A DNA stretch of 32,487 nt from Solirubrobacterales bacterium (GCA_009379895.1 WHSW01000019.1:1-32487); one strand, 5' to 3'. Positions 1-12,027 are shown, numbered from the stretch's first letter. The notes: generated by a model from the letters alone, not told the origin. A program made the numbers and translations.

Positions 1-1077
1 GAGCTGGGCGTGCACCGGCGTCGCCAGGTGCTGGATGTTCGCCACCTTGACCAGGCTCGGCTCCGACTCGATCTCGACCCAGACCGAGCGCGGCGCCAGG
101 GCCCGCTCGATCCGCCGGGCGACGATCTCGTGCTCGCTGCGGTTCTTGGCGCTGCGCAGCAGCTGCTCGCCGAGGTGGTCGTCGACCGCGGGGTCGGCAC
201 TGCGCCTGGTCGAGCCGGCGAGGGCGACGGTCGCCGCGCCGGCCCCGCGGCGGCGGATCAGCAGCTCCGGGCTGGCCCCGAGGAAGGCTCCCTCGGGCGA
301 TCCCACGCAGAAGCAGAAGCACGATTCGAAGGCCGAGCGCAGGGCGCCGAAGGTGGCGGCCGGGTCATGCGCGGCGGGCGCCTGGACGGCGACCTCGCGC
401 GCGAGGGCGACCTTCTCCAGCTCCCCCGCGGCGATCCGCGCGGTGGCGGCGGCGACCGACGCCTCGTAGCGCCCCGGCGGCGTGACGCTGACGATGCTGG
501 TCGCGCCGCGCGGGTGCGGGTCGAGCAGCGGCAGCTCGCGCTCGCGTAGCGAGGCGAGTCGGGCGCCGAGGCGCTCGCGAGCCTCGGCCGCCTCGACGCC
601 CGCTCCCGCCACCGCGCTGAGCGTCAGCCAGCAGCGCCCGCTCACCCGCAGCAGCGAGAGCTCGGGGAGCACGAGCAGGGCGGGCGGAAACGATGACCAG
701 TGCGCCGCCGAGGCCCCGTCGCCCGCGAAGGCGAACCCCCCGGTCCACACCGGGCCGGCGCCGGCCGGAAGGCCGTCGGGCTCGTCGGCGATCCTGCCGC
801 GTGCGATCACCGCGCACTCGGAGGTCAGGTCGGCGAAGCGACCGTCCCCGCGTGACACCGCCTCGTGGGCCGCGCCCAGGCCGGCGAGCGCGAACCCGTC
901 GCGGTCGGGCTGCTCCCAGGTGAACCAGCGGTCCCCCGCCAGGCGCGAGGCGAAGGCGGCCGCCGCCGGGTCGGCGAGCTCGGTCTCGGCGGTGACGCTG
1001 ACCAGTCGTCGCGACCCGCCCTCGGCCCGAGCGAGCAAGCCCTCGAGCGATCCGAGGATGCCCGTCGTGTCGAGCAT
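1..1077 (-). CDS. menF: Isochorismate synthase MenF (partial, cut by left edge)
   Basis: This gene converts chorismate to isochorismate, the first committed step of menaquinone (or siderophore/salicylate) synthesis. Reading the minus strand from an ATG at 1077 gives 359 open codons that run off position 1, so the C-terminus is missing. The chorismate-binding core is plain: a GELEKVALAREV segment with the general-base Lys, then FLGASPELLIRR, ALAGSTRR, LLRSAKNRSEHEIV and VKVANIQHLATPV. The N-terminal 180 residues are the usual poorly conserved subdomain. It lies 33 bp downstream of ilvN in the same direction and may be read through from ilvBN. MenF and salicylate-type EntC enzymes look alike; the menaquinone role is inferred from this being a presumably aerobic actinobacterium with ndh2, not shown by neighbours in view. 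Confidence 0.88.
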   Translation of the reverse strand, partial: MLDTTGILGSLEGLLARAEGGSRRLVSVTAETELADPAAAAFASRLAGDRWFTWEQPDRDGFALAGLGAAHEAVSRGDGRFADLTSECAVIARGRIADEPDGLPAGAGPVWTGGFAFAGDGASAAHWSSFPPALLVLPELSLLRVSGRCWLTLSAVAGAGVEAAEARERLGARLASLRERELPLLDPHPRGATSIVSVTPPGRYEASVAAATARIAAGELEKVALAREVAVQAPAAHDPAATFGALRSAFESCFCFCVGSPEGAFLGASPELLIRRRGAGAATVALAGSTRRSADPAVDDHLGEQLLRSAKNRSEHEIVARRIERALAPRSVWVEIESEPSLVKVANIQHLATPVHAQL

Positions 1078-1110
1078 CCGCGTCGGCCCCGGCGCCCGCC
1101 GTCGCGAGGC

Positions 1111-1665
1111 CTAGGCCTCGGGGCGCGACTTGGTGATCGCGACCTCGCCGGTGCGGGCCATCTCGATCAGGCCGTGGGGGCGCACCATCCGCTCGAACGA
1201 GTCGACCTTCTCCTGTGAGCCGGTGACCTCGATCGTCAGCGAGCGCCGCGAGACGTCGACGACCTTCGCCTCGTAGATCTCGGCGAACTGCATGATCTCG
1301 GCGCGGCCCTCGACCGACGCGTTGACGCGAAACAGCGCCATCTCGCGGGCGACGGTGCCGTTCGGCTCCATGTCGCGGATCTTGATCACGTTGACTAGCT
1401 TGTGGAGCTGCTTGGTCACCTGGTCGATCGGGTGCACGGCGCCGTCGAGCGTGAGCGTGATCCGCGACACGTCAGGGTCGTCGGTCGGGCCGACCGCGAG
1501 CGTGTCGATGTTGAACCCGCGGCGGCTGAACAGACCGGCGATCCGCGCCAGGACGCCGGGCTTGTCCTCGACCAGCAGCGAGAGGATGTGCTTGCGCCCG
1601 GTCAGCTGCCGGCTCGCCTCGAGGTCCTCGAGGCGCACGACGTCCTGCGTTCCCGGCTCGGACAT
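1111..1665 (-). CDS. ilvN: Acetolactate synthase small (regulatory) subunit
   Basis: This is the regulatory subunit of acetohydroxyacid synthase, which binds branched-chain amino acids through an ACT domain and activates the large subunit IlvB. The 184-residue protein has the N-terminal ACT signature HILSLLVEDKPGVLARIAG followed by RRGFNIDTLAVG, and the C-terminal ALS_ss_C part (EIMQFAEIYEAKVVDVS). The length is ordinary for bacterial IlvN. The ATG at 1665 shares one base with the TGA of ilvB (TGATG), so translation is coupled. An open frame continues far upstream but is only antisense-type coding inside ilvB. No ilvC follows; the next gene is menF. Confidence 0.95.
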   Translation of the reverse strand: MSEPGTQDVVRLEDLEASRQLTGRKHILSLLVEDKPGVLARIAGLFSRRGFNIDTLAVGPTDDPDVSRITLTLDGAVHPIDQVTKQLHKLVNVIKIRDMEPNGTVAREMALFRVNASVEGRAEIMQFAEIYEAKVVDVSRRSLTIEVTGSQEKVDSFERMVRPHGLIEMARTGEVAITKSRPEA

Positions 1666-3344
1666 CAGCCCACCATGTCCCGCGCCGCGTGGCCCGCCGG
1701 GATCATCGGATAGCAGTTCTCGTTCTGGGTCACCCGCACGTCGAGCAGCACCGGGCCCTCGGTGTCGAGCGCCGCGCGCATCGCGTCGCGCAGCTCGGCC
1801 TTGTCCGAGCACTGCATCCCGGTCCAGCCGAACGCCTCGGCGAGCTTGGGCCAGTCCGGGCTGGGGCCCATCGCGACCGACTGATAGCGCTCCTGCCAAA
1901 ACAGCTCCTGCCACTGGCGGACCATGCCGAAGTGCCCGTTGTTCATCAGGAACACCTTGACCGGGATCTCGTGCTGCGCCGCGGTCGCGAACTCCTGGCA
2001 GACCATGACCAGCGAGCCGTCGCCGGCCAGGCAGACCACGGTCTCGTCGGGGCGGGCGACCTTGGCGCCGATCGCCGCCGGCAGCCCGAATCCCATCGTC
2101 CCCAGCCCGCCCGAGTTGAGCCACCGGCGGGGCTCGGAGAAGTGGTAGTACTGCGCCGCCCACATCTGGTGCTGGCCGACATCGGAGGTGATGATCGCGT
2201 CGCCCTCGGTCGCCTCGTACATGGCCTCGATCATGAACTGGGGCTTGATCTCGGAGTCGTGCGAGTCCTCGTAGCGAAGCGGGTGCTCGTTCTGCCAGGC
2301 GCGGATCCGCTGCCACCAGTCGTCGAGCCGGCTCGAGTCGGCGTCGAGCGCCCGGTACTCGCGGGTCAGCTTCGGCAGCACGTCGGCGGCGTCGCCGACG
2401 ATCGGGATGTGCGCGGGGACGTTCTTGGAGATCTCGGCCGGGTCAACGTCGATGTGGACGAACTTGGCTCGGGGCGCGAACTCCGACAGCTTGCCGGTGA
2501 TCCGGTCGTCGAAGCGGGCGCCGACGCAGACGATCAGGTCGGCCTCGTCCATCGCGTAATTGGCGGCGCGGGTGCCGTGCATGCCGAGCATCCCGAGCCA
2601 CTGCTCGTGCGGCGCTTCGAACGCGCCGAGCCCCATCACGGTCAGGGTCACCGGCAGCCTGTCGGTGAGGCAGAACTCGCGAAACTCCGTCGACGCGTTC
2701 GCGTTGACGATCCCGCCGCCGCCGTAGATCACCGGCCGCCGGGAGTTGGCGAGCGCCTTGGCGGCGATCCGGATCTGCTTGATGTTGCCCTCGGTCGGCG
2801 GCTTGTAGCCGGGCAGGGTCGGCGTCCCCTGGGCGGGCTGGTAGTCGATCTCGGCCCGCGAGAGGTCCTGCGGGATGTCGACCAGCACCGGGCCGGGCCG
2901 CCCCGTGGAGGCGATGTGGAAGGCCTGGTGGATGTAGTCGGGGATCTGGCGCGGGTCGGTGACCAGGAAGGAGTGCTTGACGACCGGCAGGGTCATCCCG
3001 GTGACGTCGGCCTCCTGGAAGCCGTCGGTGCCGATCTGGTCGGTGCGCACCTGGCCGGTGATGAACACGGTCGGCACGGAGTCGAGGTTGGCGTCGGCGA
3101 TCGCCGTGATCAGGTTGGTGGCCCCCGGCCCGGAGGTGGCCATCGCCACTCCCACCTTGCCGGTCGCCTTCGCATAGCCCTCCGCGGCATGCCCCGCGCC
3201 CTGCTCGTGGCGAGCCTGGATGTGGATCAGGTCAGCGTCGTACAGCGCGTCGTAGATCGGCAGGTTGGCGCCGCCGGGGATGCCGAACACGTGCTCGACG
3301 CCCTCTGCCTTGAGCGCCTGAAATAGTGCGTCCGCGGCTCGCAT
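1665..3344 (-). CDS. ilvB: Acetolactate synthase large subunit (ThDP-dependent)
   Basis: This is the catalytic subunit of acetohydroxyacid synthase. It condenses two pyruvates to acetolactate, or pyruvate and 2-ketobutyrate, in valine, leucine and isoleucine synthesis. The 559-residue protein shows the N-terminal ThDP PYR domain with the catalytic Glu at about residue 47 in [20 protein letters not shown] and the [15 protein letters not shown] motif. The central FAD/TH3 domain has [11 protein letters not shown], and the C-terminal PP domain has [15 protein letters not shown] ending in the NN pair that binds Mg-ThDP. The ATG at 3344 places the conserved [10 protein letters not shown] at residues 16-25, as in the family. 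It starts 63 bp after the tetR stop; no leader-peptide attenuator is visible in that gap. Confidence 0.97.
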   Translation of the reverse strand: MRAADALFQALKAEGVEHVFGIPGGANLPIYDALYDADLIHIQARHEQGAGHAAEGYAKATGKVGVAMATSGPGATNLITAIADANLDSVPTVFITGQVRTDQIGTDGFQEADVTGMTLPVVKHSFLVTDPRQIPDYIHQAFHIASTGRPGPVLVDIPQDLSRAEIDYQPAQGTPTLPGYKPPTEGNIKQIRIAAKALANSRRPVIYGGGGIVNANASTEFREFCLTDRLPVTLTVMGLGAFEAPHEQWLGMLGMHGTRAANYAMDEADLIVCVGARFDDRITGKLSEFAPRAKFVHIDVDPAEISKNVPAHIPIVGDAADVLPKLTREYRALDADSSRLDDWWQRIRAWQNEHPLRYEDSHDSEIKPQFMIEAMYEATEGDAIITSDVGQHQMWAAQYYHFSEPRRWLNSGGLGTMGFGLPAAIGAKVARPDETVVCLAGDGSLVMVCQEFATAAQHEIPVKVFLMNNGHFGMVRQWQELFWQERYQSVAMGPSPDWPKLAEAFGWTGMQCSDKAELRDAMRAALDTEGPVLLDVRVTQNENCYPMIPAGHAARDMVG

Positions 3345-3407
3345 CGAGCCATCGTAGCAGCGGGCTTTCGCCCGCTCGCAAGCGCGATTCCGGTGGATCG
3401 TCGGCGG

Positions 3408-6444
<3,037 letters not shown>

Positions 6445-6451
6445 CGGTGCC

Positions 6452-6488
6452 TGCTATGCAGTTTGGGTGCATAGCATGCAATCTGCAT
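6452..6488 (+). promoter_or_regulatory. Palindromic operator of the toxin-antitoxin operon
   Basis: A perfect inverted repeat with 9-bp arms, TGCTATGCA and TGCATAGCA, spans 6452-6476 with a 7-base spacer. A second, smaller palindrome ATGCA-N3-TGCAT (6476-6488) shares its last base. The four ATGCA/TGCAT half-sites sit in unusually AT-rich DNA directly before the ribbon-helix-helix antitoxin gene. A possible -10 (TAGAGT, 6491-6496) follows immediately. Ribbon-helix-helix antitoxins of the FitA/VapB type are known to bind such paired half-sites and repress their own operon, so autoregulation is a strong inference. Confidence 0.8.
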
Positions 6489-6504
6489 GTTAGAGTCCAT
6501 GGAC

Positions 6505-6735
6505 ATGGCCAAGACGCTTCAGGTCCGCAACGTTCCCGAGTCCGTACACCGCGAGCTGCGGGCTCGCGCGGCCACTGCGGGCGTGTCGCTCTCCGACTAC
6601 GCGCGTGCTGAGCTGGTCCGAGTCGCCGAACGACCGCCCCTGAGCGACGTTCTCGCTCGCGCGGGCAGCCGAAGCGGCGGAGCGGCGACCCGGGAGATCG
6701 TCGCCGCCGTGCGCGTCGGGCGCGACCGGGGCTAG
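6505..6735 (+). CDS. FitA/VapB-type ribbon-helix-helix antitoxin
   Basis: This 76-residue DNA-binding antitoxin would neutralise the PIN toxin encoded next to it. It opens with MAKTLQVRNVPESVHREL, the FitA-type ribbon strand and first helix, followed by RARAATAGVSLSDYARAEL. The C-terminal half (RPPLSDVLARAG) is the expected toxin-binding tail. In-frame ATGs also exist at 6487 and 6499. I prefer 6505 because family members begin two or three residues before the RNxP strand, 6487 lies inside the operator palindrome, and a -10-like TAGAGT at 6491-6496 would give an almost leaderless message. The toxin gene begins one base after the stop. Confidence 0.87.
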   Translation: MAKTLQVRNVPESVHRELRARAATAGVSLSDYARAELVRVAERPPLSDVLARAGSRSGGAATREIVAAVRVGRDRG

Positions 6736-6736
6736 G

Positions 6737-7138
6737 TTGCTCGTCGTCGATACGTCGGCCGTGCTCGAGGCGATTGCCGCGGCGAGCCCCGATCGAGGCC
6801 TGGTCGATCGACTCGCCGCGGACGGGGACCTGCACGCGCCCCATCTCCTCGACGTCGAGGTCCTGCACGCGCTCCGTGGCCTGGTCCGCGGCCGCAAGCT
6901 GTCGGGTGATCGAGCCGCCGATGCGCGCGCCGACTTCGCGGACCTGGCGATCGTCCGCTACGGGCACGAGCCGCTGGCCGACCGCATCTGGGGGCTGCGC
7001 GACAACCTGACCGCCTACGACGGAGCCTTCGTCGCACTCGCCGAGGCCCTCGAGCTTCCCCTTCTCACCTGCGACCGACGGCTCGCGTCGGCACCGGGTC
7101 ACTCGGCGCAGCTCGAGGTCTACGGCGCGGCAGTCTGA
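6737..7138 (+). CDS. PIN-domain ribonuclease toxin (VapC/FitB family)
   Basis: This 133-residue PIN-domain protein is probably an Mg-dependent endoribonuclease that cleaves tRNA, rRNA or mRNA when released from its antitoxin. All four acidic positions are present: Asp5 in VVDTSAVLE, Glu near 41 in LLDVEVLHAL, Asp near 95 in TAYDGAFVALAE and Asp near 113 in LTCDRRL. It should therefore be active. The start is a TTG one base after the antitoxin stop, so translation depends on the upstream gene. The convergent zinc-ribbon gene ends 8 bp beyond its stop. Confidence 0.88.
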   Translation: MLVVDTSAVLEAIAAASPDRGLVDRLAADGDLHAPHLLDVEVLHALRGLVRGRKLSGDRAADARADFADLAIVRYGHEPLADRIWGLRDNLTAYDGAFVALAEALELPLLTCDRRLASAPGHSAQLEVYGAAV

Positions 7139-7145
7139 GACAGCC

Positions 7146-7436
7146 TCAGGCCCGCAGCCGCCCCGGCCGGACGTCCTCGGGCTCGGGGAGGTGCAGGTCC
7201 TCGCCACAGCGGCGACAGACCTGGACGTAGAGCTTGACGACCGCGCCGCAGTTCGGACAGCGCCGCTCGGGCTCCGCCCGCTCGACGCGGTACAGGAAGG
7301 CGGCGATCAGGCCGAGGACCGGGACGACGCCGCCGACGATGAACCAGATGAAGAACGAGCTGCCCTTGCCGCGCCCGACGATCCCGGTCGCGAGTGCGAA
7401 CGCAAGCGCAATCACGACGTAGGCGCCACCAGCCAT
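7146..7436 (-). CDS. Small two-TM protein with C-terminal zinc ribbon
   Basis: This is a 96-residue protein of unknown function. Two hydrophobic helices (about residues 4-21 and 28-48) are followed by a charged linker and a zinc ribbon with Cys60-x2-Cys63 and Cys74-x2-Cys77 (RRCPNCGAVV, VCRRCGEDL). The ATG at 7436 begins directly with the first membrane helix. An open frame extends upstream to 7616 but overlaps ndh2 and gives low-complexity sequence. It lies 58 bp downstream of ndh2 in the same direction, so it may be the last gene of the gat-ndh transcript. Such zinc-ribbon membrane proteins are common in actinobacteria without an assigned role. Confidence 0.75.
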   Translation of the reverse strand: MAGGAYVVIALAFALATGIVGRGKGSSFFIWFIVGGVVPVLGLIAAFLYRVERAEPERRCPNCGAVVKLYVQVCRRCGEDLHLPEPEDVRPGRLRA

Positions 7437-7494
7437 CAGGCTGATTGTGGCCGATCGCGGCGCGCCGCAGGCGTGTGCGAGCCGCGGCGGGTTG

Positions 7495-8817
7495 CTACAG
7501 GGGCCGGTGGGTGCCGCCGCGGGCGTAGACCTCGGCGCGCAGCGGGCGCGGATGACCGATCGAGCCGAGCTCGGCGAGGTCGCGGCTGAACGGCAGTCCG
7601 ACGGTCCAATCCGCAACCGCGCGGATCTTGCGGGCCGTGCCCGGGATCTGGCTCATGTGGTAGCTGCGAGCCAGCCACCAGGCCGGGAAGCCGTGAAAGG
7701 AGGCGGGGCCGAGCTTGCCGACCGCCTTGTAGCGCCCGAGGTTGACGAACGCGGCCCTGGCCCGGTAGCCGAAGCGCCTCGGACTCGTCTCGACGCCGAG
7801 CCCGCAGGCGATGTTGTGGGCCACCACGGGTCCCTGGCGGACCGCGTGCTGAGCGGTCGGCGGGCACGGCGCTCGACCGTCCTTGTTGGGATCGGGGACG
7901 GCGGCGCAATCGCCGATCGCCCAGACGCCGCTCAGGCCCTCGACGCGCAGGTACTCGTCGACGCGCACCTTGCCCCGCGCGTCGAGCGGCAACGACAGCG
8001 AGCCGAGGCTCGGGTGGGGGGCGACCCCCGCGGTCCAGACGATCGTCCGGGTGGGGACCCGCTCGCCGGTGGAGAGCCGGGTCGAGTCCGCCGCCGCCTC
8101 CTCGATCCGCGTCCCGAGGCGGACCTCGATCCCGCGACCGCGGAGCTGGCGCAGCGCGTACTCGGAGAGGTCGAGCGGGACCTCCGGCAGCACGCGGTCC
8201 GTCGCCTCGACCAGGATCCAGCGCATCCCGTGCAGCCGCGCGCGCGGATAGCGGTCCATCGCGTCGGCGGCGAAGTCCTGAAGCTCAGCCAGCGCCTCGA
8301 GGCCGGAGTAGCCACCGCCGACGAAGACGTAGGTGAGCAGCTGCTCGCGACGCGCCGGATCCTCGGTGGCGTTGGCCTGCTCGAGCGTCTCGATCACGTG
8401 ATTGCGCAGCCAGATCGCGTCGGCGAGGCTCTTGAAGCCGATCGCGTGCTGGTCGAGGCCCGGCACGGGCAGCGAGCGCGAGACCGAGCCGACGGCGAGC
8501 AGGAGCTGGTCGTAGCGAACCTCCTCGTCCTCGCCCTCGTGGGTCCGCAGGGTCACCGTCCGCGCCCCGGGGTCGTGGGCGTGGACCCCGCCGAGGCGCA
8601 GATAGGTGCGCCGCAGGATGTCGCGCAGCGGGGTGACCACGTGGCGGGGCTCGAGCGTGCCCGCGGCGGCCTCGGGCAGGAACGGCGTGTAGAGCAGGAA
8701 GTTGACGTCGTTGACGAGCATCAGGCGCGCCGACTGCTTGGGCAGCAGCCGCTCGAGCTCGCGCGCCGCGGAGGCCCCGCCGAAGCCACCGCCGACGATC
8801 ACGACGTTCCAGGCCAT
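7495..8817 (-). CDS. ndh: Type II NADH dehydrogenase / NAD(P)/FAD-dependent oxidoreductase
   Basis: This 440-residue flavoprotein probably passes electrons from NADH to menaquinone at the membrane face without pumping protons. The first Rossmann fold (VIVGGGFGGASAARELER, residues 5-22) binds FAD and the second (YVFVGGGYSGLEALAEL) binds NADH. The late FAD motif VWAIGDCAAVP and the downstream QHAVRQGPVVAHNI segment are typical of NDH-2. The C-terminal part has the hydrophobic and aromatic character (FPAWWLARSYHM) used for membrane attachment. Its ATG at 8817 shares one base with the gatB stop (TGATG), so a respiratory gene is coupled to the tRNA amidotransferase operon. A related ferredoxin/sulfide reductase role is less likely. 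Confidence 0.85.
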   Translation of the reverse strand: MAWNVVIVGGGFGGASAARELERLLPKQSARLMLVNDVNFLLYTPFLPEAAAGTLEPRHVVTPLRDILRRTYLRLGGVHAHDPGARTVTLRTHEGEDEEVRYDQLLLAVGSVSRSLPVPGLDQHAIGFKSLADAIWLRNHVIETLEQANATEDPARREQLLTYVFVGGGYSGLEALAELQDFAADAMDRYPRARLHGMRWILVEATDRVLPEVPLDLSEYALRQLRGRGIEVRLGTRIEEAAADSTRLSTGERVPTRTIVWTAGVAPHPSLGSLSLPLDARGKVRVDEYLRVEGLSGVWAIGDCAAVPDPNKDGRAPCPPTAQHAVRQGPVVAHNIACGLGVETSPRRFGYRARAAFVNLGRYKAVGKLGPASFHGFPAWWLARSYHMSQIPGTARKIRAVADWTVGLPFSRDLAELGSIGHPRPLRAEVYARGGTHRPL

Positions 8818-10283
8818 CAGGCGCCGAGGCGCTCGCGGATCAGACGGGTGACCTCCGCGCCCTCGGCCCGGCCCTTGGTCTCGCGCATGACGAAGCCGAC
8901 CAGCGGCCCGATCGCCTTCGGGTTGCCGCCGCGCACGCGCTCGGCCGCCTCCGCCTCCGCCTCGATCGCGCGCCCGACGATCGCCTCGAGCTCGCCCGAG
9001 TCGTCGATCTGGCCGAGGCCCTCGCGCTCGACTATCGCCCGCGGATCGCCGCCCTCGGCGACCATCGCGGCCAGCACACTGCGCGCGGCACCGGAGGAGA
9101 CCTCGCCGCGCTGAGCCATCGCGGCGAGCTTCCCGAGCGCCGGCGGCTCGACCCGCGAGCTCGCCGGCGAGTCGCCGTCCTGATCGGCGTCGCGCAGCGC
9201 CGCGACCAGATCGCCGGCGACCCAGTTGGCGATCACCGGGGCGTCGACGTCGGGCGCCGACTCGACGACCCGCTCGAAGTAGTCGCCGAGCTCGGCGTCG
9301 AAGGCAAGCTGGGTCGCCTGGGCAGCGGCCAGGCCGAGTTCGGCCGCGTAGCGCTCGCGGCGCTCGGCGGGCAGCTCGGGCAGCGACTCTCGGGCGCGCG
9401 CCAGCATCGCCTCAGTCGGCGCCAGCGGCACCAGGTCGGGCTCGGGGAAGTAGCGGTAGTCATGCGCCTCCTCCTTCGAGCGCAACGAGGTCAGCGACCC
9501 GCCGCGGGGGTCGAAGTGCAGCGTCTCCTGGACGACCTCCTGACCCGCGTCGAGGATCGCGCGCTGGCGCTCGATCTCGGCGGCGATCCCGCGCTCGATG
9601 AAGCGGAAGCTGTTCATGTTCTTGAGCTCCGTCTTCGTCCCGAGCCCGCTCGATCCCGCCGGGCGCAGGGAGACGTTGGCATCGCAGCGCAGGCTCCCCT
9701 CCTCCATGTTCACGTCGGAGGCGCCGATCTGGCGGATCGTCGTGCGCAGCAGCTGCAGCCACTCGCGCGCCGCGGCGGGGTCGCGCAGGTCGGGCTCGGA
9801 GACGATCTCGACCAGCGGGGTGCCGGCGCGGTTGAAGTCGACCAGCGACTCGCCCGAGCCATGGATGCGCCCCGACTCCGAGACGTGGACCAGCTTCGCC
9901 GCGTCCTCCTCGAGGTGGACGCGGTGGATGCGCACCTCGCCGAGCCGGCCGGCGGTCGCAAGCGGGGTGTCGTACTGGCTGATCTGGTAGGCCTTCGGGT
10001 TGTCGGGATAGAAGTAGTTCTTGCGGGCGAAGATCGAGCGCGGGGCGATTTCGCAGTCGAGCGCGAGGGCGATCTCGAGCGCGTAGAGGACCGCCCGCTC
10101 GTTGGTCGTCGGCAGCGACCCGGGGTGCGCGAGGCAGATCGGGCAGGTGTGGACGTTGGGCCGGTCGCCGAAGGAGAGCTCACAGCCGCAGAACATCTTC
10201 GTCCGCGTCCGCAGCTGGACGTGGATCTCGAGCCCGATCACGGGCTCGTAGCGCGCCTCGCTGGTCGCGCCTCGCTCGTTCAT
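8817..10283 (-). CDS. gatB: Asp/Glu-tRNA(Asn/Gln) amidotransferase subunit B
   Basis: GatB is the tRNA-binding kinase subunit of GatCAB. It phosphorylates the misacylated Glu (or Asp) on tRNA before transamidation. The 488 residues contain the GatB catalytic core with EPVIGLEIHVQL, the zinc site Cys32, Cys34, Cys47, Cys50 (FCGCELSFG, TCPIC), FYPDNPKAYQISQYD, and the C-terminal YqeY-like helical tail (NPKAIGPLVGFVM). The ATG at 10283 overlaps the stop of the small metallopeptidase gene by 4 bp (ATGA) and is the only start that keeps the family N-terminus. With gatC and gatA upstream, and gltX elsewhere in the window, it serves the indirect route to Gln-tRNA and possibly Asn-tRNA. Confidence 0.96.
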   Translation of the reverse strand: MNERGATSEARYEPVIGLEIHVQLRTRTKMFCGCELSFGDRPNVHTCPICLAHPGSLPTTNERAVLYALEIALALDCEIAPRSIFARKNYFYPDNPKAYQISQYDTPLATAGRLGEVRIHRVHLEEDAAKLVHVSESGRIHGSGESLVDFNRAGTPLVEIVSEPDLRDPAAAREWLQLLRTTIRQIGASDVNMEEGSLRCDANVSLRPAGSSGLGTKTELKNMNSFRFIERGIAAEIERQRAILDAGQEVVQETLHFDPRGGSLTSLRSKEEAHDYRYFPEPDLVPLAPTEAMLARARESLPELPAERRERYAAELGLAAAQATQLAFDAELGDYFERVVESAPDVDAPVIANWVAGDLVAALRDADQDGDSPASSRVEPPALGKLAAMAQRGEVSSGAARSVLAAMVAEGGDPRAIVEREGLGQIDDSGELEAIVGRAIEAEAEAAERVRGGNPKAIGPLVGFVMRETKGRAEGAEVTRLIRERLGA

Positions 10284-10567
10284 CCGTAGCCCAGCGCGTG
10301 CAGCTGCGCCTCGTCCATGCCCAGATAGTGGCCGACCTCGTGCAGGACGGTCCGGCGCACCTCGTCGAGGTTCGGGTTCGCCGCCCGGAAGACGACGATC
10401 CGGTGCAGCTCGCCGATCGGGTCGTAAATCCCCATCAGGTCGTCGGGGTGCGACTCCTCGACGATCACCGCGACCTCGCCGATCCGCTCGTGCACCCACT
10501 CCGGCAGCGAGTCGAGCGCCTCGATCGCCGCGTCGCGCACCTCCTGCTCGCTGAGCGGCGAGCTCAC
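10280..10567 (-). CDS. Minimal zincin-type metallopeptidase (PF06262-like) inside the gat operon
   Basis: This 95-residue protein matches the small metallopeptidase family with a single zincin motif. The zinc signature is [20 protein letters not shown] near residues 68-87, an HExxHxxGxDE pattern with the catalytic Glu present. The N-terminal part ([19 protein letters not shown]) and [13 protein letters not shown] agree with the family. It is wedged between gatA and gatB with 4-bp overlaps on both sides: GTG at 10567 over the gatA TGA, and its TGA over the gatB ATG. It must therefore be co-translated with the amidotransferase. No substrate is known; a role with GatCAB is only suggested by position. 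Confidence 0.82.
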   Translation of the reverse strand: MSSPLSEQEVRDAAIEALDSLPEWVHERIGEVAVIVEESHPDDLMGIYDPIGELHRIVVFRAANPNLDEVRRTVLHEVGHYLGMDEAQLHALGYG

Positions 10568-12027
10568 CGCGGCGCTCCCTCAAAGGCGAAGGCCCGCTCC
10601 AGCGCGTGGGCGGCGTCGAGCAGCTTCGACTCCGTGAAGGCCGGGGTGGTGAGCTGCAGGCCGACCGGGAGCTCGGGCCCGCCGCCGGGGGGCGTGGCGA
10701 GCCCCGCGGGGATCGAGATCGCCGGGATCCCGGCTAGCGACATCGGCACGGTGAAGTAGTCGGAGAGATACATCGCCAGCGGGTCGGCGGTCCGCGCGCC
10801 GAGCTCGAAGGCGACCGAGGGCGAGGTCGGGGTGACGATCAGGTCGCAGCGCTCGAAGGCGCGCGCGAAGTCCTCGGCGATCCTGGTCCGCACCCGCAGC
10901 GCGCGGCCGTAGTAGGCCTCGTAGTAGCCCGAGGAGAGCGCGTAGGTGCCGAGCATGACCCGGCGCTTGACCTCGGCGCCGAACCCCCGTGCCCGCGTCC
11001 GCTCGTACATCTCGACCAGCCCCCGCTCACCGTCGACCCGCAGCCCGTAGCGAACCCCGTCGTAGCGCGCCAGGTTCGACGAGGCCTCCGCGGGCGCGAT
11101 CACGTAGTAGGCCGAGATCCCGTGCGACGCGTGCGGGAGCTCGACCTCCTCGACCTCGCCGCCGAGCTCCTCGATCGTCGCCAGCGCGCGCTCGAAGGTC
11201 TCGGCGACCCCCGGCTCGACCCCCTCGGCGTGATGGGAGAAGTCGCGCGCGACGCCGACCCGAAGGCCCGCCAGGTCCTCGCGCGAGGGAAGCTCGACCC
11301 CGGCCTCAATCCCGACCGAGGTCGAGTCGCGCCGGTCGCGGCCCTGCATCGCGCGCAGCAGCAGCGCGGCGTCGGTGACGTCGCGGGTCAGCGGCCCGCA
11401 CTGGTCGAGCGAGGAGGCGAAGGCGACCATCCCGTAGCGCGAGATCGCCCCGTAGGTGGGCTTCAGGCCGACGATCCCGCAGAGCGAGGCCGGCTGGCGG
11501 ATCGAGCCGCCGGTGTCGGTGCCGATCGCCCAGGGCGCGAGCCGGCCGGCGACGGCGGCCGCCGAGCCGCCCGAGGAGCCGCCGGGCACCCTGGCGCGAT
11601 CCCAGGGGTTTAGCACCGGCCCGTAGGCCGAGTTCTCGGTCGAGGAGCCCATCGCGAACTCGTCCATGTTCGTCTTGCCCAGCAGCCGCGCCCCGGCCTC
11701 GCCCAGCCTGCGCACGGCAGTCGCCGTGTACGGCGGCCGGTAGCCCTCGAGGATCCGTGAGCCGGCCGTGGTCTCGATCCCCTCGGTGCAGAACAGGTCC
11801 TTGACCGCGATCGGCATCCCGCGCAGATCACCCGCCCCCCGCCCGCTCCCCGGCTCGGGGTCCGGGGCCGGTCGGGCCTCGCCCGGCTCGGCTCGCCACA
11901 GGTAGGCGTTCAGCTCCTCACCGGCGGCCGCCGCGGCGTGAGCCTCGAAGTACTCGTCGGCCGACAGCTCCCCGGCCTCGATCCGGCGCAGCGCGGCGGC
12001 CGCGGACAGCTCGAGCAGCTCGTTCAC
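10564..12027 (-). CDS. gatA: Asp/Glu-tRNA(Asn/Gln) amidotransferase subunit A
   Basis: GatA is the amidase subunit of GatCAB, releasing ammonia from glutamine for transfer to the aminoacyl-tRNA. The 487-residue amidase-signature protein keeps the Ser-cisSer-Lys triad: Lys76 in [11 protein letters not shown], Ser151 in [15 protein letters not shown] and Ser175 in [14 protein letters not shown]. The spacings (75 and 24) are those of characterised GatA. The glutamine-pocket region [14 protein letters not shown] is also present. The start is a GTG at 12027 overlapping the gatC stop by 4 bp. Residues 46-66 form a Pro/Gly-rich insertion that looks poorly conserved. Confidence 0.96.
   Translation of the reverse strand: MNELLELSAAAALRRIEAGELSADEYFEAHAAAAAGEELNAYLWRAEPGEARPAPDPEPGSGRGAGDLRGMPIAVKDLFCTEGIETTAGSRILEGYRPPYTATAVRRLGEAGARLLGKTNMDEFAMGSSTENSAYGPVLNPWDRARVPGGSSGGSAAAVAGRLAPWAIGTDTGGSIRQPASLCGIVGLKPTYGAISRYGMVAFASSLDQCGPLTRDVTDAALLLRAMQGRDRRDSTSVGIEAGVELPSREDLAGLRVGVARDFSHHAEGVEPGVAETFERALATIEELGGEVEEVELPHASHGISAYYVIAPAEASSNLARYDGVRYGLRVDGERGLVEMYERTRARGFGAEVKRRVMLGTYALSSGYYEAYYGRALRVRTRIAEDFARAFERCDLIVTPTSPSVAFELGARTADPLAMYLSDYFTVPMSLAGIPAISIPAGLATPPGGGPELPVGLQLTTPAFTESKLLDAAHALERAFAFEGAPR

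Noticed and set aside
7437-7616. N-terminal extension of the zinc-ribbon protein up to 7616
   Set aside because: The extra 60 residues overlap ndh2, are low-complexity and precede a natural start at the first membrane helix.
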